Shown here piece after piece: positions 11,321 through 21,604 of a stretch of DNA of 64,000 bases (positions are counted from its first letter, which is position 1; the number at the start of each line of letters is the position of its first letter). The notes under the pieces were generated by a model, which worked only from the letters and a program-made list of their open reading frames with translations, had not been told where the DNA came from and did not search any database. A program made the translations under genes and the position numbers. Origin of the DNA: Ditylenchus dipsaci (taxonomy: Eukaryota > Nematoda > Chromadorea > Rhabditida > Anguinidae). The DNA lies in the NCBI GenBank assembly GCA_004194705.1, contig SADC01000396.1:1-64000 (forward strand), given 5' to 3'.

Positions 11321-11443
11321 TACAATTTCACATGTTCGATTTATAAAGTTCTGATTATTCAAATTCAAGCTTCGAATCTGACATTTATTCCATGCTGGTT
11401 TTCATGATTCTGTAAATGTTCTTGATGCTTTAGTTTGACAGTT

Positions 11444-13510
11444 ATGCCGAGCGACGTTTGGGCAACTTTTGTAAAAAAGGGCGACAAGGCAGTTTGCAAG
11501 TGTGGTGCTGAATATTCGCTTGGAAAAGTGGAGCCACAAAAAATCTATCTTCTCATCTACAATCTGCAAAACATAACGAAGCTATGGTAAAATTCGATGG
11601 TCCAAGCACGAAGAAGGCACGAACGGAAACACTCCCTTCGATATTCAGTCCGAATTACTCGAAAGTATGACAATTCAAAAAAATTTTAATTTTATTAACC
11701 TAACTTATTAGATTCAACGGATAATTTGAGAAATGATGTGCTGAAGCTGATTGTTCAACATAATTTGCCATACTCGATTGCTGAATCGCCGTTTCTTCGT
11801 CATCTGATCAAAACTAACTATGGAACCTCAAAGGTGATTTTAGCAAGCCCTTTAAAAATGAGTTTTTTCTGTGAATTCTCTCTGGAATAGCTTTTTTTAT
11901 CATCACTGGGCTTTCCTTGAAGAAAACTTTGGATACTGCACTCGTGTTCTGGCAGTTGAGTCCTTTACTGAGAGACATGATGCTGTCAATATTGCAAGTC
12001 AAGTGAGCTCGGCTTTGATGAAATTCAAATCGCCAAAGCAAAATGTGGTCGCTGCGACTCGTGATGGAGCGCCAAACATGGTCGCAGGCTGTCGTGAGGC
12101 AACATAAAGAGGTTTGCGAATCTGTTTATTTTCTTGCGCATTCGAATTACCTGTAGCTATTTTACATTTAGTATTCATTGCTTCTGTCATGTATTGCACC
12201 TCGTTGTTGGAGACGCTGTAACGAGTAGAAGTGGAAAGTCTAATTGAAAAGCTAACAAGGTGGCCAACACGTTCCATCGAACTCCGACTGCAACTACAGC
12301 CTTTAGGAAAATTCAAGCCGACAACTCAACGCTTTTGAACAGGTTGGGATTTCGACAAATTATTTGAAATTTTAATAATATTTCCAGCAAGTGCCTACTC
12401 GTTGGAATTCTACACTTGAAATGCTGCGCTCACTACTTTACCACCGTGAGAGTCTCAAACGATATTCGAGCACTTTCCAAGCTCGACAGCTGCTAACATA
12501 TCAAAGCCATATCTGATGGTGATTATGATGAAATCCAGTCGCTTGTTTCTGTGCTTGGACCTTTTGAAGACTGCACAAAATGGTATTTGGTTAAACTTAA
12601 GCTCTGATGAAAAAGTCGTTTTAGGCTTCATACCAAAATGCCTGCGTGTCCTGCTACCCATATTTCGTGAAAAAGCTTAGTGAACATCTTGACGGCGACA
12701 TGAGCGAGCTTGCATGTGATCTTCAAGGAAGCCTGATGGAACGAACTAACGATTGCTTAACAATGTAGAAGTGGAATTAGCCGCTTTCTTAGATCCACGA
12801 CTGTGTTTCAGGTAGTTCAACACATAAATTTGGATCGAAAGTTTTATCAAAATTATTGTAAGACAATCGGTTTACTCAAAAAACAAATGGGCATTAATTA
12901 AAGAAAAAGTACTCGAGCTGTTAGTGAAATCTTTCCCAGGTGTGTGCTTGCAAGGAATGACATAAACTAATATTAATTTCAGGAGGAAGTGAAGAGTTCC
13001 AGGCAGCTGAGAGAAAGAGATCAAGAAACCGTGGAATGTGGATGAAGAAGAAGAGAATGTTGATAGACTGGATCTTTTAGTGCGGACAGATTCAAGGTTT
13101 GTCTTGAGCAGCAATTTATCACAAAAACCTTTCTTTCAAAGGATGAAGTCGACCGTTATCTGAATGAGCCAAAGTTGCCAACGCCAAACCCGGGTATCAT
13201 GGCCATGATGACATATTAAATGGTGGCAGAAGAATTCTCCAAAATTCCCTCATCTCGCAATTCTGGCTCGTAAATACTTGTCCATTTCGTTATCCAGCGT
13301 TGCATCAGAAAGGTGTTTTTCCAAAGCTTCTCTTCTCTTCGCTAACTCTCTTCGATCCCGTCTACCAAAAGATGCTGCAGCCAACCTTCTTCACATCAAA
13401 ACGGGCTGGCGGATTCAGTACTAGAGGATGCCAGAAGCAAGAATACTGAAGAACCGGAAGAAATCATCAATATTTTAATGGAAAATTCCGTAGATTTCGA
13501 AGAATTTTGA
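11444..13510 (+). CDS. hAT transposase (BED zinc finger, RNase-H fold, dimerisation domain)
   Basis: Encodes the element's transposase. Start ATG 11444 follows a CTTTAG acceptor. Blocks in order: BED finger with VWATFVKKGDKAVC and HLQSAKHNEAM (11450-11590, one frame step inside); SIAESPFLRHLIKT (11780); HWAFLEENFGY and VAATRDGAPNMVAG with the catalytic Asp (11895-12095); HCFCHVLHLVVGDAV (12180); VPTRWNSTLEMLRSLL (12390); AAFLDPRLCFR (12780); then the C-terminal dimerisation region YLNEPKLP, WWQKNSPKFPHLA, LARKYLS, SSVASERCFS (13155-13320), ending FEEF-stop at 13510. Several short introns are likely. The blocks lie in different frames joined by single-base steps of the same kind as in RPL3, so the frame breaks may be consensus errors rather than decay. 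Confidence 0.85.
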
Positions 13511-13606
13511 TTTATTTGGTTGTTATAGTTTAATAAAGGTCACGAAATTATGACTAAAATTATAAAAATTTGGTAAAAAGTTCTAAATTTCCCTAATTAC
13601 ACGTCC

Positions 13607-13870
13607 GATTCGAATTCAAGAATTTTCGAATCGAGCGTTTGGTTCGAAGTTTGAATTCGAAAATTTCGAATCGAACGTTCGGTTCGAAGTTTGAATTCGA
13701 AATTTTCGAATCGAACGTTCGGTTCGAAGTTCGAGTTTGAAATTTTCGAATCGAACGTTCGCTTCGAAGTTCGGGTTCGAAAATTTTCGAACGAACGTTC
13801 GGTTCGAAGTCGAACGTTCGAAAAATCTCGAACATTTGACTCGAAGTTCGAAATCGAACGTTCGATTCGA
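13607..13870. repeat. Right TTCGAA array of the hAT
   Basis: Inverted counterpart of the left array with units such as CGAACGTTCGGTTCGAAGTT. Copies differ by a few bases from each other and from the left end. Confidence 0.9.
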
Positions 13871-14411
13871 CAACCCTAATGGGCTTATATTAGAGGAAGT
13901 ACGGTATATGAATCTTGGTGAACTTCCAATTCACATTTGAATTTGAAATTCCGTAGATCTGTTGGCTACCTGCTCCTTGCAAATTGCAATTTGAACTTCC
14001 AAAATTGATAGCAAAAATCTTTAAAACTGGCGTGTCCTGCACCGAAGCCATCTTGTTGCCCTGCCTTTGGTCTGTTCCTTGTATTTTAGGTGAATTTCTT
14101 GGTCGTGTAGGAATTTTATCTACAGCGCTCTGTAAAAACTCATTCCGAAAAGAGCTAAAGAATTCTCAAATTTTGTTGTGGTTTTTTTCTTATTTTCATG
14201 AAATCCAATTTTTTTTTAGCAATTTGATTTTGTCAGCGTCCCTGATATAGCAAAATCGGCTCTACCCCGTTAGTGCCCAAATTGTTTGCGCCAAAAATGG
14301 TTACAGCCAAAACCGTTACATTTTTAATTAATTAGCTTGCTAGTAGCAAGTTGCTACATATAGTTTTCATAAAATGATAATAAATAAATAATAGATAATA
14401 AAATGATAAAA

Positions 14412-14555
14412 TGATTTTGAGCATAAGGTTGTAAATGACACATCTGCAAAATTGACTAAAAACTCCAAAAGTTCTCAAAAAAGTTCAGAATTCCGGAAAT
14501 TTTGGAGTTTTTAGCAAATTTTGCAGATATGGTCATTTACAACCTTATGCTCAAT
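14412..14555. mobile_element. Palindromic MITE (GCATAAGGTTGTAAATGAC ends)
   Basis: Hairpin from GAGCATAAGGTTGTAAATGA to its complement TCATTTACAACCTTATGCTC, with AAAGTTCTCAAAAAAGTT in the loop region. The relative at 30147-30305 shares the outer 20 bp. Confidence 0.7.
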
Positions 14556-14588
14556 ATGTAGCCCGTCTCTCTTTCATCAATTCGAGTA

Positions 14589-14765
14589 CAGTCGAATCTC
14601 GATTTAACGTACCCCCTGGGGACCGGCCCTAGGGGTACGTTAAATCGAGGGTACGTTATATGGGGGGTAAATTTGACGGAGTTTATTATTAGAGGGACCG
14701 ACCCAGGGGTACGTTAAATCGAAGGGTACGTTAAATTGGGGGTACGTTAAATCGAGACTCGACTG
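14589..14765. mobile_element. pogo/Tc1-like MITE (TA-flanked)
   Basis: Ends CAGTCGAATCTCGATTTAAC and GTTAAATCGAGACTCGACTG with TA on both sides. The inside repeats GGGTACGTTAAATCG. Same terminal family as 27579-27741, 31977-32045, 44061-44618 and others. Confidence 0.75.
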
Positions 14766-14850
14766 TATTGACTTGTAAAGAAGAATATCCACGAAATTAC
14801 TTAGAAAACCGTATGTAGCAAGCTAATTAATTAAGGACCATACTTGTTGA

Positions 14851-15258
14851 CATAGTGACCACGCCGTCTACGCCGTCCTAATTTTTTTCATCGCCGTCCT
14901 GCATTTTAACAATATTTTTCATTATGGACCGCCTTTTTTATTTTACAACATATAATCAGTTTTTATTTTATACTTTATTTTTAGGCGACCGTCCAAGTTT
15001 TCTTTCATTTTCATTTCAAAAAAATGAGGCCGTCCTAATTCAACCGACTTTTTGAAAATTTTTGTGTGAAATTAGGACGGCCCCATTTTTTGAAATAAAA
15101 TGAAGAAAACTTGGACGGTCGCCTAAAAATAAAGTATAAAAATAAAAACTGATTATATGTTGTAAAATAAAAAAAGGCGGTCCATAATGAAAAATATTGT
15201 TAAAATGCAGGACGGCGATGAAAAAAATAGGACGGCGTAGGACGGCGTGGTCACTATG
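14851..15258. mobile_element. hAT MITE with CGCCGTCC repeats
   Basis: Ends CATAGTGACCACGCCGTC and GACGGCGTGGTCACTATG, 8-bp duplication CTTGTTGA at 14843-14850 and 15259-15266. The subterminal word CGCCGTCCT recurs on both arms. The two arms pair nearly throughout. Confidence 0.75.
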
Positions 15259-15585
15259 CTTGTTGATGCAAATGAAAATTTGGCAAATTCAAATGCGCGC
15301 GGGACACTTCTCTTTCGTCTCGCACTTTACTCTATGGAGTTATTTCGAGCGACTCAAAAGAGTACGGTGAGAGACGAAAGAGAAGTGTCCCGCGCGCATT
15401 TGAATATGTCAAATTTTCATTTGCATCAACAAGTATGGTCTTTTAAAATGTAACGGTTTTTGCTATAACGATTTTTGGCGCAAACATTTTGGGCGCTAAC
15501 GGGGTAGAGCCGCAAAATCGTCATCTTCAAATTTTACGTGTGAATGACCTGTTTTAAATAAATAGCAGTTTTTGTAATTGCTCAA

Positions 15586-15592
15586 TTTTCAG
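15586..15592 (+). promoter_or_regulatory. 3' splice acceptor just before RPL3 ATG
   Basis: TTTTCAG after a T-rich tract, six bases before the start codon. It is either the end of a 5'-UTR intron or a spliced-leader trans-splice site; the second is common for ribosomal protein genes if the organism is a nematode. No 5' donor can be chosen with confidence. Confidence 0.5.
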
Positions 15593-15598
15593 AAAGTC

Positions 15599-17331
15599 AT
15601 GTCGCATCGAAAGTTCTCTGCTCCTCGTCACGGGTCCATGGGTAAGTCAATTAGCTAGATATGATGGAATGCGCGTACTCATTGCAATTTATATATAATT
15701 ACAGGTTTCACCCTAAGAAGCGAAGCAAGCGCCATCGTGGTAAGGTCAAGGCATTCCCGAAAGACGACCCCTCGAAGCCGGTCCACTTGACTGCATTTAT
15801 TGGATACAAGGTGCTTTCTCGTCATTTCTTTGTATACTAAATTTATTCGTTAACCAAATTTCAGGCTGGTATGAGTCACATTGTGCGTGATGTCGACAAG
15901 CTTGGATCAAAGGTGCACAAAAAAGAGGTCGTCGAGGCTGTCACCATTCTGGAGACTCCCCCGATGATCGTTGTTGGTGTGGTGGGCTACATCGAAACTC
16001 CTCGTGGTCTCGTCCTCTTAAGACTGTGTTCGCCGAGCATCTCGCCGAAGACTGCAAGCGTCGTTTCTACAAGAACTGGTGAGTCCTTTTTTCTTGCTTT
16101 TTTCCAGAATCATTGGCCGACTATGTAGGCATAACGCAGGCCTGATAAATTCTGCACTCCTCTGCTGTTGCATGAGTGTTCGGAAATATTTCAGCTCTCC
16201 AATGTCATTTTTGATAAGAGAGTTAAAATATAAATTTTGTGCAGGTACAAGTCTAAGAAGAAGGCTTTCACCAAGTACGCGAAGAAGTGGCAGGATGAAG
16301 AAGGTAATAAAAGTTTCCATACTTATTTCTCTCTTAATTGTCCTTTGAAATTCTAGGCCAGAAGTCAATTGAGTCGGACCTCAACAAGATCAAGAAGTAC
16401 TGCTCTGTCGTCCGTGTCATTGCTCATACTCAGATGAAGTTGATGAAGCACCGCAACAAGAAGGCTCATATCATGGAGATCCAGGTCAATGGTGGAACCA
16501 TCGCGCAGAAGGTTGATTGGGCTAAGGAGCACTTCGAGAAGCAGATCCCTGTGGAAAGCATCTTCGCTCAGGACGAGATGATCGATTGTATTGGAGTGAC
16601 CAAGGGCAAAGGGTTCAAGGAGTTACCAGCCGTTGGCATACCAAGAAGCTTCCTCGTAAAACTCACAAGGGTCTCCGCAAGGTAAGAAACCCGTTCCTAT
16701 GTTCAGTGTTCTCAAACAATGTTCATTATATTCTAGTTGCTTGTATCGGAGCTTGGCATCCTTCTCGTGTTCAGTTCACTGTCGCTCGTGCCGGTCAGAA
16801 GGGTTACCACCACAGGACCGAAATCAACAAGAAGATCTACCGCATTGGCAAGTCGTGCCTCACTGAGCCTGGCAAGCAGAATGGTTCCACCGAATTTGAT
16901 ATCACGGTCAAGTCAGTCAATCCTATGGTTAGTATTATTTCTAAGTATGACCAGCACCAAAATCGTCCATTTAGGGTGGATTCCCATTATGGTTTGGTGA
17001 ATCAAGACTTTGGTGAGTTTATTCACTCCATATTGGTCGATGTATGTATAAGTGATTTAATTTTTAGTTATGATCCGAGGCTGCTGTATTGGTTCCAAGA
17101 AGCGTCCTATCACTCTTCGAAAGTCGTTGGTGAATCAGACAAGCGCTTTGCATATGAGAAGATCGCATTGAAGTGGATCGACACCAGCTCTAAGTTTGGA
17201 CACGGACGATTCCAGGTAGAAGCTTTTCACGTTTTCTGTGTTTTTCAATAATTTTTTAATTTCAGACCCGCGCTGAGAAGAAGGCATTCATGGGCAAGCT
17301 CAAAAAAGATCTTATCGCAGAAGGCAATTAG
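15599..17331 (+). CDS. RPL3: 60S ribosomal protein L3, nine exons
   Basis: RPL3 is a universal large-subunit protein that reaches the peptidyl-transferase centre. Exons: 15599-15641, 15705-15810, 15865-16078, 16245-16303, 16357-16681, 16737-16927, 16975-17012, 17068-17215, 17266-17331, all with GT-AG introns. The protein reads [131 protein letters not shown]: near-textbook conservation. The exons add up to 1190 nt, 7 short of a clean frame. Small deletions are needed near 15712, 16011, 16620, 16737, 16983 (two bases) and 17140, mostly in short homopolymers. Corrected, the product is about 398 residues, normal for the family. AATAAA at 17361-17366. Either the assembly has indel errors here or this copy has just died. 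Confidence 0.93.
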
Positions 17332-17366
17332 AACCGCTCTCTTGTTGTCGTTAATGTTGAAATAAA

Positions 17367-17820
17367 ATTTGTTGCTATTGACAATGTGCTTTGGTCTTGT
17401 ACCCTATTTTTATTGCCTTCGGAATATTTACGAGGACTTGAACATACCCTACAAAACGACATGTTAGCTCGAAATCTATTGTAACTTTTTCTTAACCTTT
17501 TCTAAACTTTTTTTAAAACCATTTCTATGATGCCAAGTTATTACAGTGAGCATGTTTTAAATCTTGTAAAATTCTAAAAAAATCCGACCGAGTGGACAAC
17601 TACTCGTTTTAGTCAGGGCATAGACCATCTAGTAGAAAAGTGGTTGGCTTGTTGAAAATATTTAAAACGACAAGGATCCTTATAAAGATAATTTTTTCGA
17701 GGAATCATTTTCCTGACAATACAAAGCTGTTGGTTGAATTCACCGAGGATGAATCCGTTGGATGAATTTATTAAGATGAATTTATTAGAGGATACCTCCA
17801 CTGAGGCTTAGGCTTGTCTT
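17367..17820. other. RPL3 3' flank, no gene
   Basis: AT-rich sequence without credible frames. A fragment related to the GAATTCACCGAGGATGAAT array of the next element appears at 17736-17795. Confidence 0.4.
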
Positions 17821-17823
17821 TTA

Positions 17824-17895
17824 GGACTGCCATACGACCGGATACACATTATGACCGGATACAACGACCGGGTATAATTACGACCGGATACACTT
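17824..17895. repeat. Solo MULE-like terminal array (CGACCGGATACA unit)
   Basis: Four or five copies of ACGACCGGATACAC preceded by GGACTGCCAT, built like the terminal arrays of the MULE-like elements but without a recognisable partner end in the window. Confidence 0.45.
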
Positions 17896-18111
17896 TCCCA
17901 TTTGATTTTGTGAAAATCAAAAGATATCAAAAAAAGTTTTGTATATGAATGTTGGACATCTAATTTATTAAAAAAAACAACGAATTGTTAACCATACAAT
18001 AAATCAACAATTTAAAATAGTTCAAACAATGGGATATTAGCGCGGTTTCAAGCTTCATCCATTTCAATTGCATTTTCGTTTAATACAACCACATCCACAT
18101 GGCAATTTTAG

Positions 18112-18921
18112 GGCTCTAGGTGAATTCATCCTCAACCAATTCATCCTCGGTGAATTCATCCTCGGTGAATTCATCCTCCGGTGAATTCATCCTCTAACGA
18201 ATTCATCCTCGGTGAATTCATCCTCCTTTTGTTGTTCTGTTGTTTTTTTGCAAAAAAGTTAATTTTTTAAGAATAAATTTCGTTATGCTTTTGTATATTG
18301 CTTTTTTTTATTGAACTACGGCTGTCAATACATGCATTTAGCAGCTGTGAGCATTTAACATAATGTAATCAAAGCATAAGAACTTCTCACAATAAGCACA
18401 TCTGATAAAACATTGCTTTGAACAAGCACATTTTGAACTGACTGGATAATCTTGAAGGCAAAACTGTGGGGTGTGCGGAATTCCTGTGGCCTATTTTTAA
18501 CTTCTCGAACAGAACCGTGTTTATCATATCTAAAAAGAATGTGATATATATATAACGAAAATTTATTCTTAAATTTTGCAAAAAACAACAGGGGGGACCA
18601 AGGCAATTTTTGGTCATTTTTTAACTTTCTCAGGCCTCCAATTTTCGATTTTTGTTTCCACGGGGAAAAAATAAAATTTTATATAGTAAATCGACCATGC
18701 TCTACAAGATGGCGTTATCAGAATTTGCGTGTCGAAGTTTACAGTTCGTGGATGTCCCTTGTTAGTTTAAAAATTATAACAACTATATTTCCTGTCAAGA
18801 CAAAAAGGAGGATGAATTCACCGAGGATGAATTCACCGGAGGATGAATTCGCTAGAGGATGAATTCACCGAGGATGAATTCACCGAGGATGAATTGGTTG
18901 AGGATGAATTCACCGTCGCCC
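18112..18921. mobile_element. MULE-like element with GAATTCATCCTCGGT arrays
   Basis: Left end GGCTCTAGGTGAATTCATCC, right end GGATGAATTCACCGTCGCCC, with an exact 9-bp target duplication CAATTTTAG (18103-18111, 18922-18930). Arrays of five to seven repeats at both ends (18119-18230, 18808-18910) are inverted relative to each other. The inside has a Cys-rich reading frame on the minus strand. Confidence 0.85.
18348..18610 (-). CDS. Cys-rich fragment inside MULE-like element, unrecognised
   Basis: After a TTTTTAG acceptor near 18530 the minus strand reads through NRPQEFRTPHSFAF. In the adjacent frame it ends CACSKQCFIRCAYCEKFLCF, with a stop just after. The C-x-C, C-x2-C and C-x4-C spacing resembles a zinc-binding tail such as those at the C-terminus of some transposases. 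No catalytic core is visible, so it is a remnant or a cargo gene. I do not recognise the family. Confidence 0.35.
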
Positions 18922-18930
18922 CAATTTTAG

Positions 18931-19310
18931 TTCTGTTAAAGAGCATGCCGTGCGTTACACGGTGAAATTTGAATTTCCAAAAGGCGGGGACTTTAATGCG
19001 TGAGACAAAAACATTTTAAATTCAAAATTTCATTTCTATTGTATTTGATGTCGTATATCAGTCGTGTGCTGCGTATTCACTTGCAAATTTTGATATTCTG
19101 CTGTGTTACAGCCGAGAGATAAAGTTCACCGTGTGTCAGGTTTGTGTGTCATTTTTTAGTTACTTCTCACCAGTGTTAAGAACCGGGGTTTGAGCGAAAA
19201 ATCAATCAGAAAAGTTATAACAGTTTATAGTCCGAGCAAGGATCCGAGCAAATAAATGTAATACTAGTGAGAAATCTAAAACGAGAGGGAGGTTAAACCC
19301 AAGAATAATA
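18931..19310. other. Gene-free stretch
   Basis: No coherent frame, palindrome or array seen. Confidence 0.3.
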
Positions 19311-19894
19311 TTTTCGATGAAACGGTTTTACGACGAAACGTCGCGTACCCGTCACGGACGTTTCGTCGCAAGCCGTTTCATCGTAAGCCGTTTCGTCGTA
19401 AGGGACGTTTCTTCGTAAGGGATGTTTCGTCGTAAAATTGATTTTGTGGTAGTAGACATTATTTTCTCTAGACTAACAGTTAATAACTAGTTTTGGCTCT
19501 ATTCAACCATGGGGGAGGGAGAGTGGTTTGCCTTGGCCCCCTGTTGTTTTTTAGGTCTTTTAAGGCTTAGGCAAGGGTAGGCCAGCGTATGTGAGGACGG
19601 GCTCAAACATATCCTTTACTCATGTTTAACCCTAACACCACCATGGGTCAATGTGACCCAAAGCACTTTTGAAAAAGCTGTAAATTTTTTTTTAGACATT
19701 GTGAAAGGCTGATTTTTCTGACTTTGTTTGTCTTTTTGTTAGCTACATTTTGACTACTTTTCCTATGATTTGGCGATTTATTTTTGTTGGTGTATGAAAA
19801 AAGCAGCAGTGTATACCGTGGGGTCAATATGACCCCAATATACTATTTCATTATTTTAGTTGTTTCTATATCTTTATTTCTCTTTTTTAGAGCG

Positions 19895-20803
19895 ATGCCT
19901 AGTAGCTCAAGTAGCGAAGATTTTCCAAGTGAATATGTGCCATCGTCGGATGAAGGTGAAATCGACTCTCTCAGCGGTGATGCCTCCAGTAGTAGCGAAT
20001 CTCTCAGTGGTGGTGAAGAAGTCGAAGTGGTTCCGTCGTATGCGTCTAAGAATGGGAAAGAAGTTAGGAATTCTCAGCCTCCAGCAAATCGGGGAAGATT
20101 GTCAGCCGAAAATGTCCGAAAATGCCCGAAAACGTCCCGTGAATCGTATTCCTCTGTTTTCGGGTTTCAAGAAAAAGCTACTCTGGTTTCATACTGTCCA
20201 AAGAAAGGGAGAAAGCCAGTGATCCTTCTAAGCACGATGCATCATAACGCAAAAGTTTCAAGTAGTGAGCAAAAAAAGCCCGAAATAGTTACAGACTACA
20301 ATGCAACCAAAGGTAATTTTGTTCGGATATTTAGGCTTTACATGACTGCTTATCTCAGGAGGAGTAGACACCTTGGATCAAATGGTACGAACATATTCTA
20401 CGAAAAGGAAGACTTGTCGCTGGCCTATGGTAGTGTTTATTTATGGTTGCTTCGCTTTCTTACAAATATCTCTCATTTTATAGGTTATATTTTACAATAT
20501 TTGGAAATTGCTGCTGTCAATGCATTTGTGATCTGGTCAAAAATCAATCCTGGTTATCACGTTGGTAAGCGGCATCGTCGTCGTCTATTTCTTGAAGAGC
20601 TCGATAAAACATTAGCTTGCACTTTGCCCGTGGTGAATCCTCCAAGAACAATGCCAAGTCCTCAAACAGCATCAGGAAGCAAACGTGGTCGATGCTATTT
20701 GTGCCCAAGAGAAATCGATAAAAAAGTGTCATCAAAATGTAGTAATTGTCAAAAATTTACATGTGTTGGTCATTCAGTTTGTTATGAGTGTAGTGATCAA
20801 TAA
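19895..20803 (+). pseudogene. piggyBac transposase with the first two catalytic Asp deleted
   Basis: The start is the ATG at 19895, just after a TTTTTTAG acceptor; an ATG further upstream would begin inside the terminal repeat. The N-terminus is acidic (MPSSSSSEDFPSEYVPSSDEG), normal for piggyBac. Near 20100 it jumps to the late part of the DDE domain: SSVFGFQEKATLVSYCPKKG, LLSTMHHN, KKPEIVTDYNATKG. A 46-bp intron (20313-20358) brings in GGVDTLDQMVRTYSTKRKT with the third catalytic Asp. A second intron (20430-20483) leads to EIAAVNAFVIW, which needs one added base. The tail is a Cys/His zinc ribbon (CYLCPREIDKKVSSKCSNC), with a stop at 20803 and AATAAA overlapping it. About 250 residues holding the first two Asp are missing, so it cannot transpose alone. 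Confidence 0.85.
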
Positions 20804-20865
20804 AGTCATTTACTTGTGTGGAATAAATTCGATAATTTGGAACTATTTTGAATACTTTTTGTGAC

Positions 20866-21106
20866 GCTAGTAGCGAATACCCCCCCCCCCAACGATTTTC
20901 ACTTTTTTTACTTTAGTAAAAAGTACCCAAATTTATGTCCCAGACCCCGGAAATGTGCGCAAACTCTTCATTAGTCACAACTTCCGTACGCTGGCCTACC
21001 CCCAAGCCTAAGGGCCAAGCCTAAACTTGTTGTTTGCAAGGGTAGTTACAGCAATTTTTAAAGGTCGGATGCTTGGGGGGGGGGGGGTATTCGCTACTAG
21101 CGCCCT
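20866..21106. mobile_element. GCGCTACT/C-tract MITE inside piggyBac
   Basis: Ends GACGCTAGTAGCGAATACCC with a C10 tract and a G-tract with GGGTATTCGCTACTAGCGCC, flanked by CTTTTTGT. About 80 percent similar over its body to the copy at 30583-30828, including CATTAGTCACAACTTCCGTA. Confidence 0.7.
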
Positions 21107-21399
21107 TTTTGTTTTGGGGTCATATTGACCCCACGGTATACAACGCTAGTTTTTTTTCCGGTAGTGTTAGGGTTAATTCTATTTAAATTACGCTGGCCTA
21201 AACTTGCCTAGATTTAAGCTAAAAAAAATCACAATAAAAACTATTGAGCCGAGAGAAATTAATTATTTTAGCTGAAAATAATTAAAATCATTCAATTCTA
21301 TTCAGAATTGTGTCCTAAATACGATTTGCCAATGCTAAAGAGCAACTTGGCTTACAGGGACCCCAGTTCTGGAGTAGTTTCGTATCCTGTAGGGTATGC

Positions 21400-21560
21400 A
21401 GGTGTATAGAGGTGGTAGTACCAAGAAAATGGTATTCAGGTTGTTATACCAAGGCAGTGACGAGTATCGGTACTCAGGTGGAAGTGCTTAGGTATTGGTA
21501 TTTGTGTGGCGATGGCAGATTGTAGTTCCTAAGTGGTGGTATCTTGAAGGTAGTGCTCAG
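21400..21560. repeat. GGTGGTAGTACC-type degenerate repeats
   Basis: Scattered related words (GGTATTGGTATTTG, GGTGGTAGTACCAAG, GGCAGTACCC) suggest another decayed array end. No gene. Confidence 0.3.
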
Positions 21561-21604
21561 TCGGCAGTACCCAAATTGCACATCAGACTATTAAAACCAA
21601 GTAA

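Larger units (their letters stand above)
11044..13878 (+). mobile_element. hAT transposon with TTCGAA subterminal arrays
   Basis: Termini TAGGGTTGTC (11044) and GACAACCCTA (13878), with an exact 8-bp target duplication ATGGGCTT at 11036-11043 and 13879-13886, the hAT hallmark. Each end has a 240-280 bp array built from TTCGAA-containing words (11055-11320 and 13607-13870). Between them is a BED-finger hAT transposase (11444-13510) with every diagnostic block present. The perfect duplication and complete domain set suggest a recent insertion. Confidence 0.92.
10907..13904. mobile_element. ACCGTATTT MITE split by the hAT element
   Basis: Left part 10907-11035 (CCGTATTTCTCTAATAGAAGC...) and right part 13887-13904 (TATTAGAGGAAGTACGG) are the two ends of one TA-flanked MITE. 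The hAT at 11044-13878 duplicated 8 bp of its inside, so the hAT is the younger insertion. Confidence 0.7.
14258..15511. mobile_element. Nested transposon stack directly upstream of RPL3
   Basis: Outer element with inverted ends GGCTCTACCCCGTTAG and CTAACGGGGTAGAGCC, flanked by 8-bp duplications GCAAAATC (14250-14257, 15512-15519). Inside are a palindromic MITE (14412-14555), a pogo-like MITE (14589-14765) and a GATGCAAATG MITE (14836-15446) that itself contains a hAT MITE (14851-15258). It ends 87 bp before the RPL3 start codon. Confidence 0.8.
19630..21172 (+). mobile_element. piggyBac element, internally deleted
   Basis: Starts CCCTAACACCACC and ends GGTAGTGTTAGGG, flanked by TTAA (19626-19629, 21173-21176), the piggyBac signature. 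A second, internal inverted repeat is exact over 27 bp (19811-19837 against 21114-21140, core GGGGTCAATATGACCCC). It carries a shortened transposase and, in its 3' part, a C/G-tract MITE (20866-21106). Confidence 0.92.

Noticed and set aside
11029..11407. Overlapping 100-123 codon frames on both strands
   Set aside because: They are by-products of the TTCGAA tandem array; all frames stay open because the repeat lacks stops.
19784..19894. N-terminal membrane segment fused to the piggyBac protein
   Set aside because: The frame is open through the internal inverted repeat and ends at a splice acceptor; the acidic start at 19895 fits the family.
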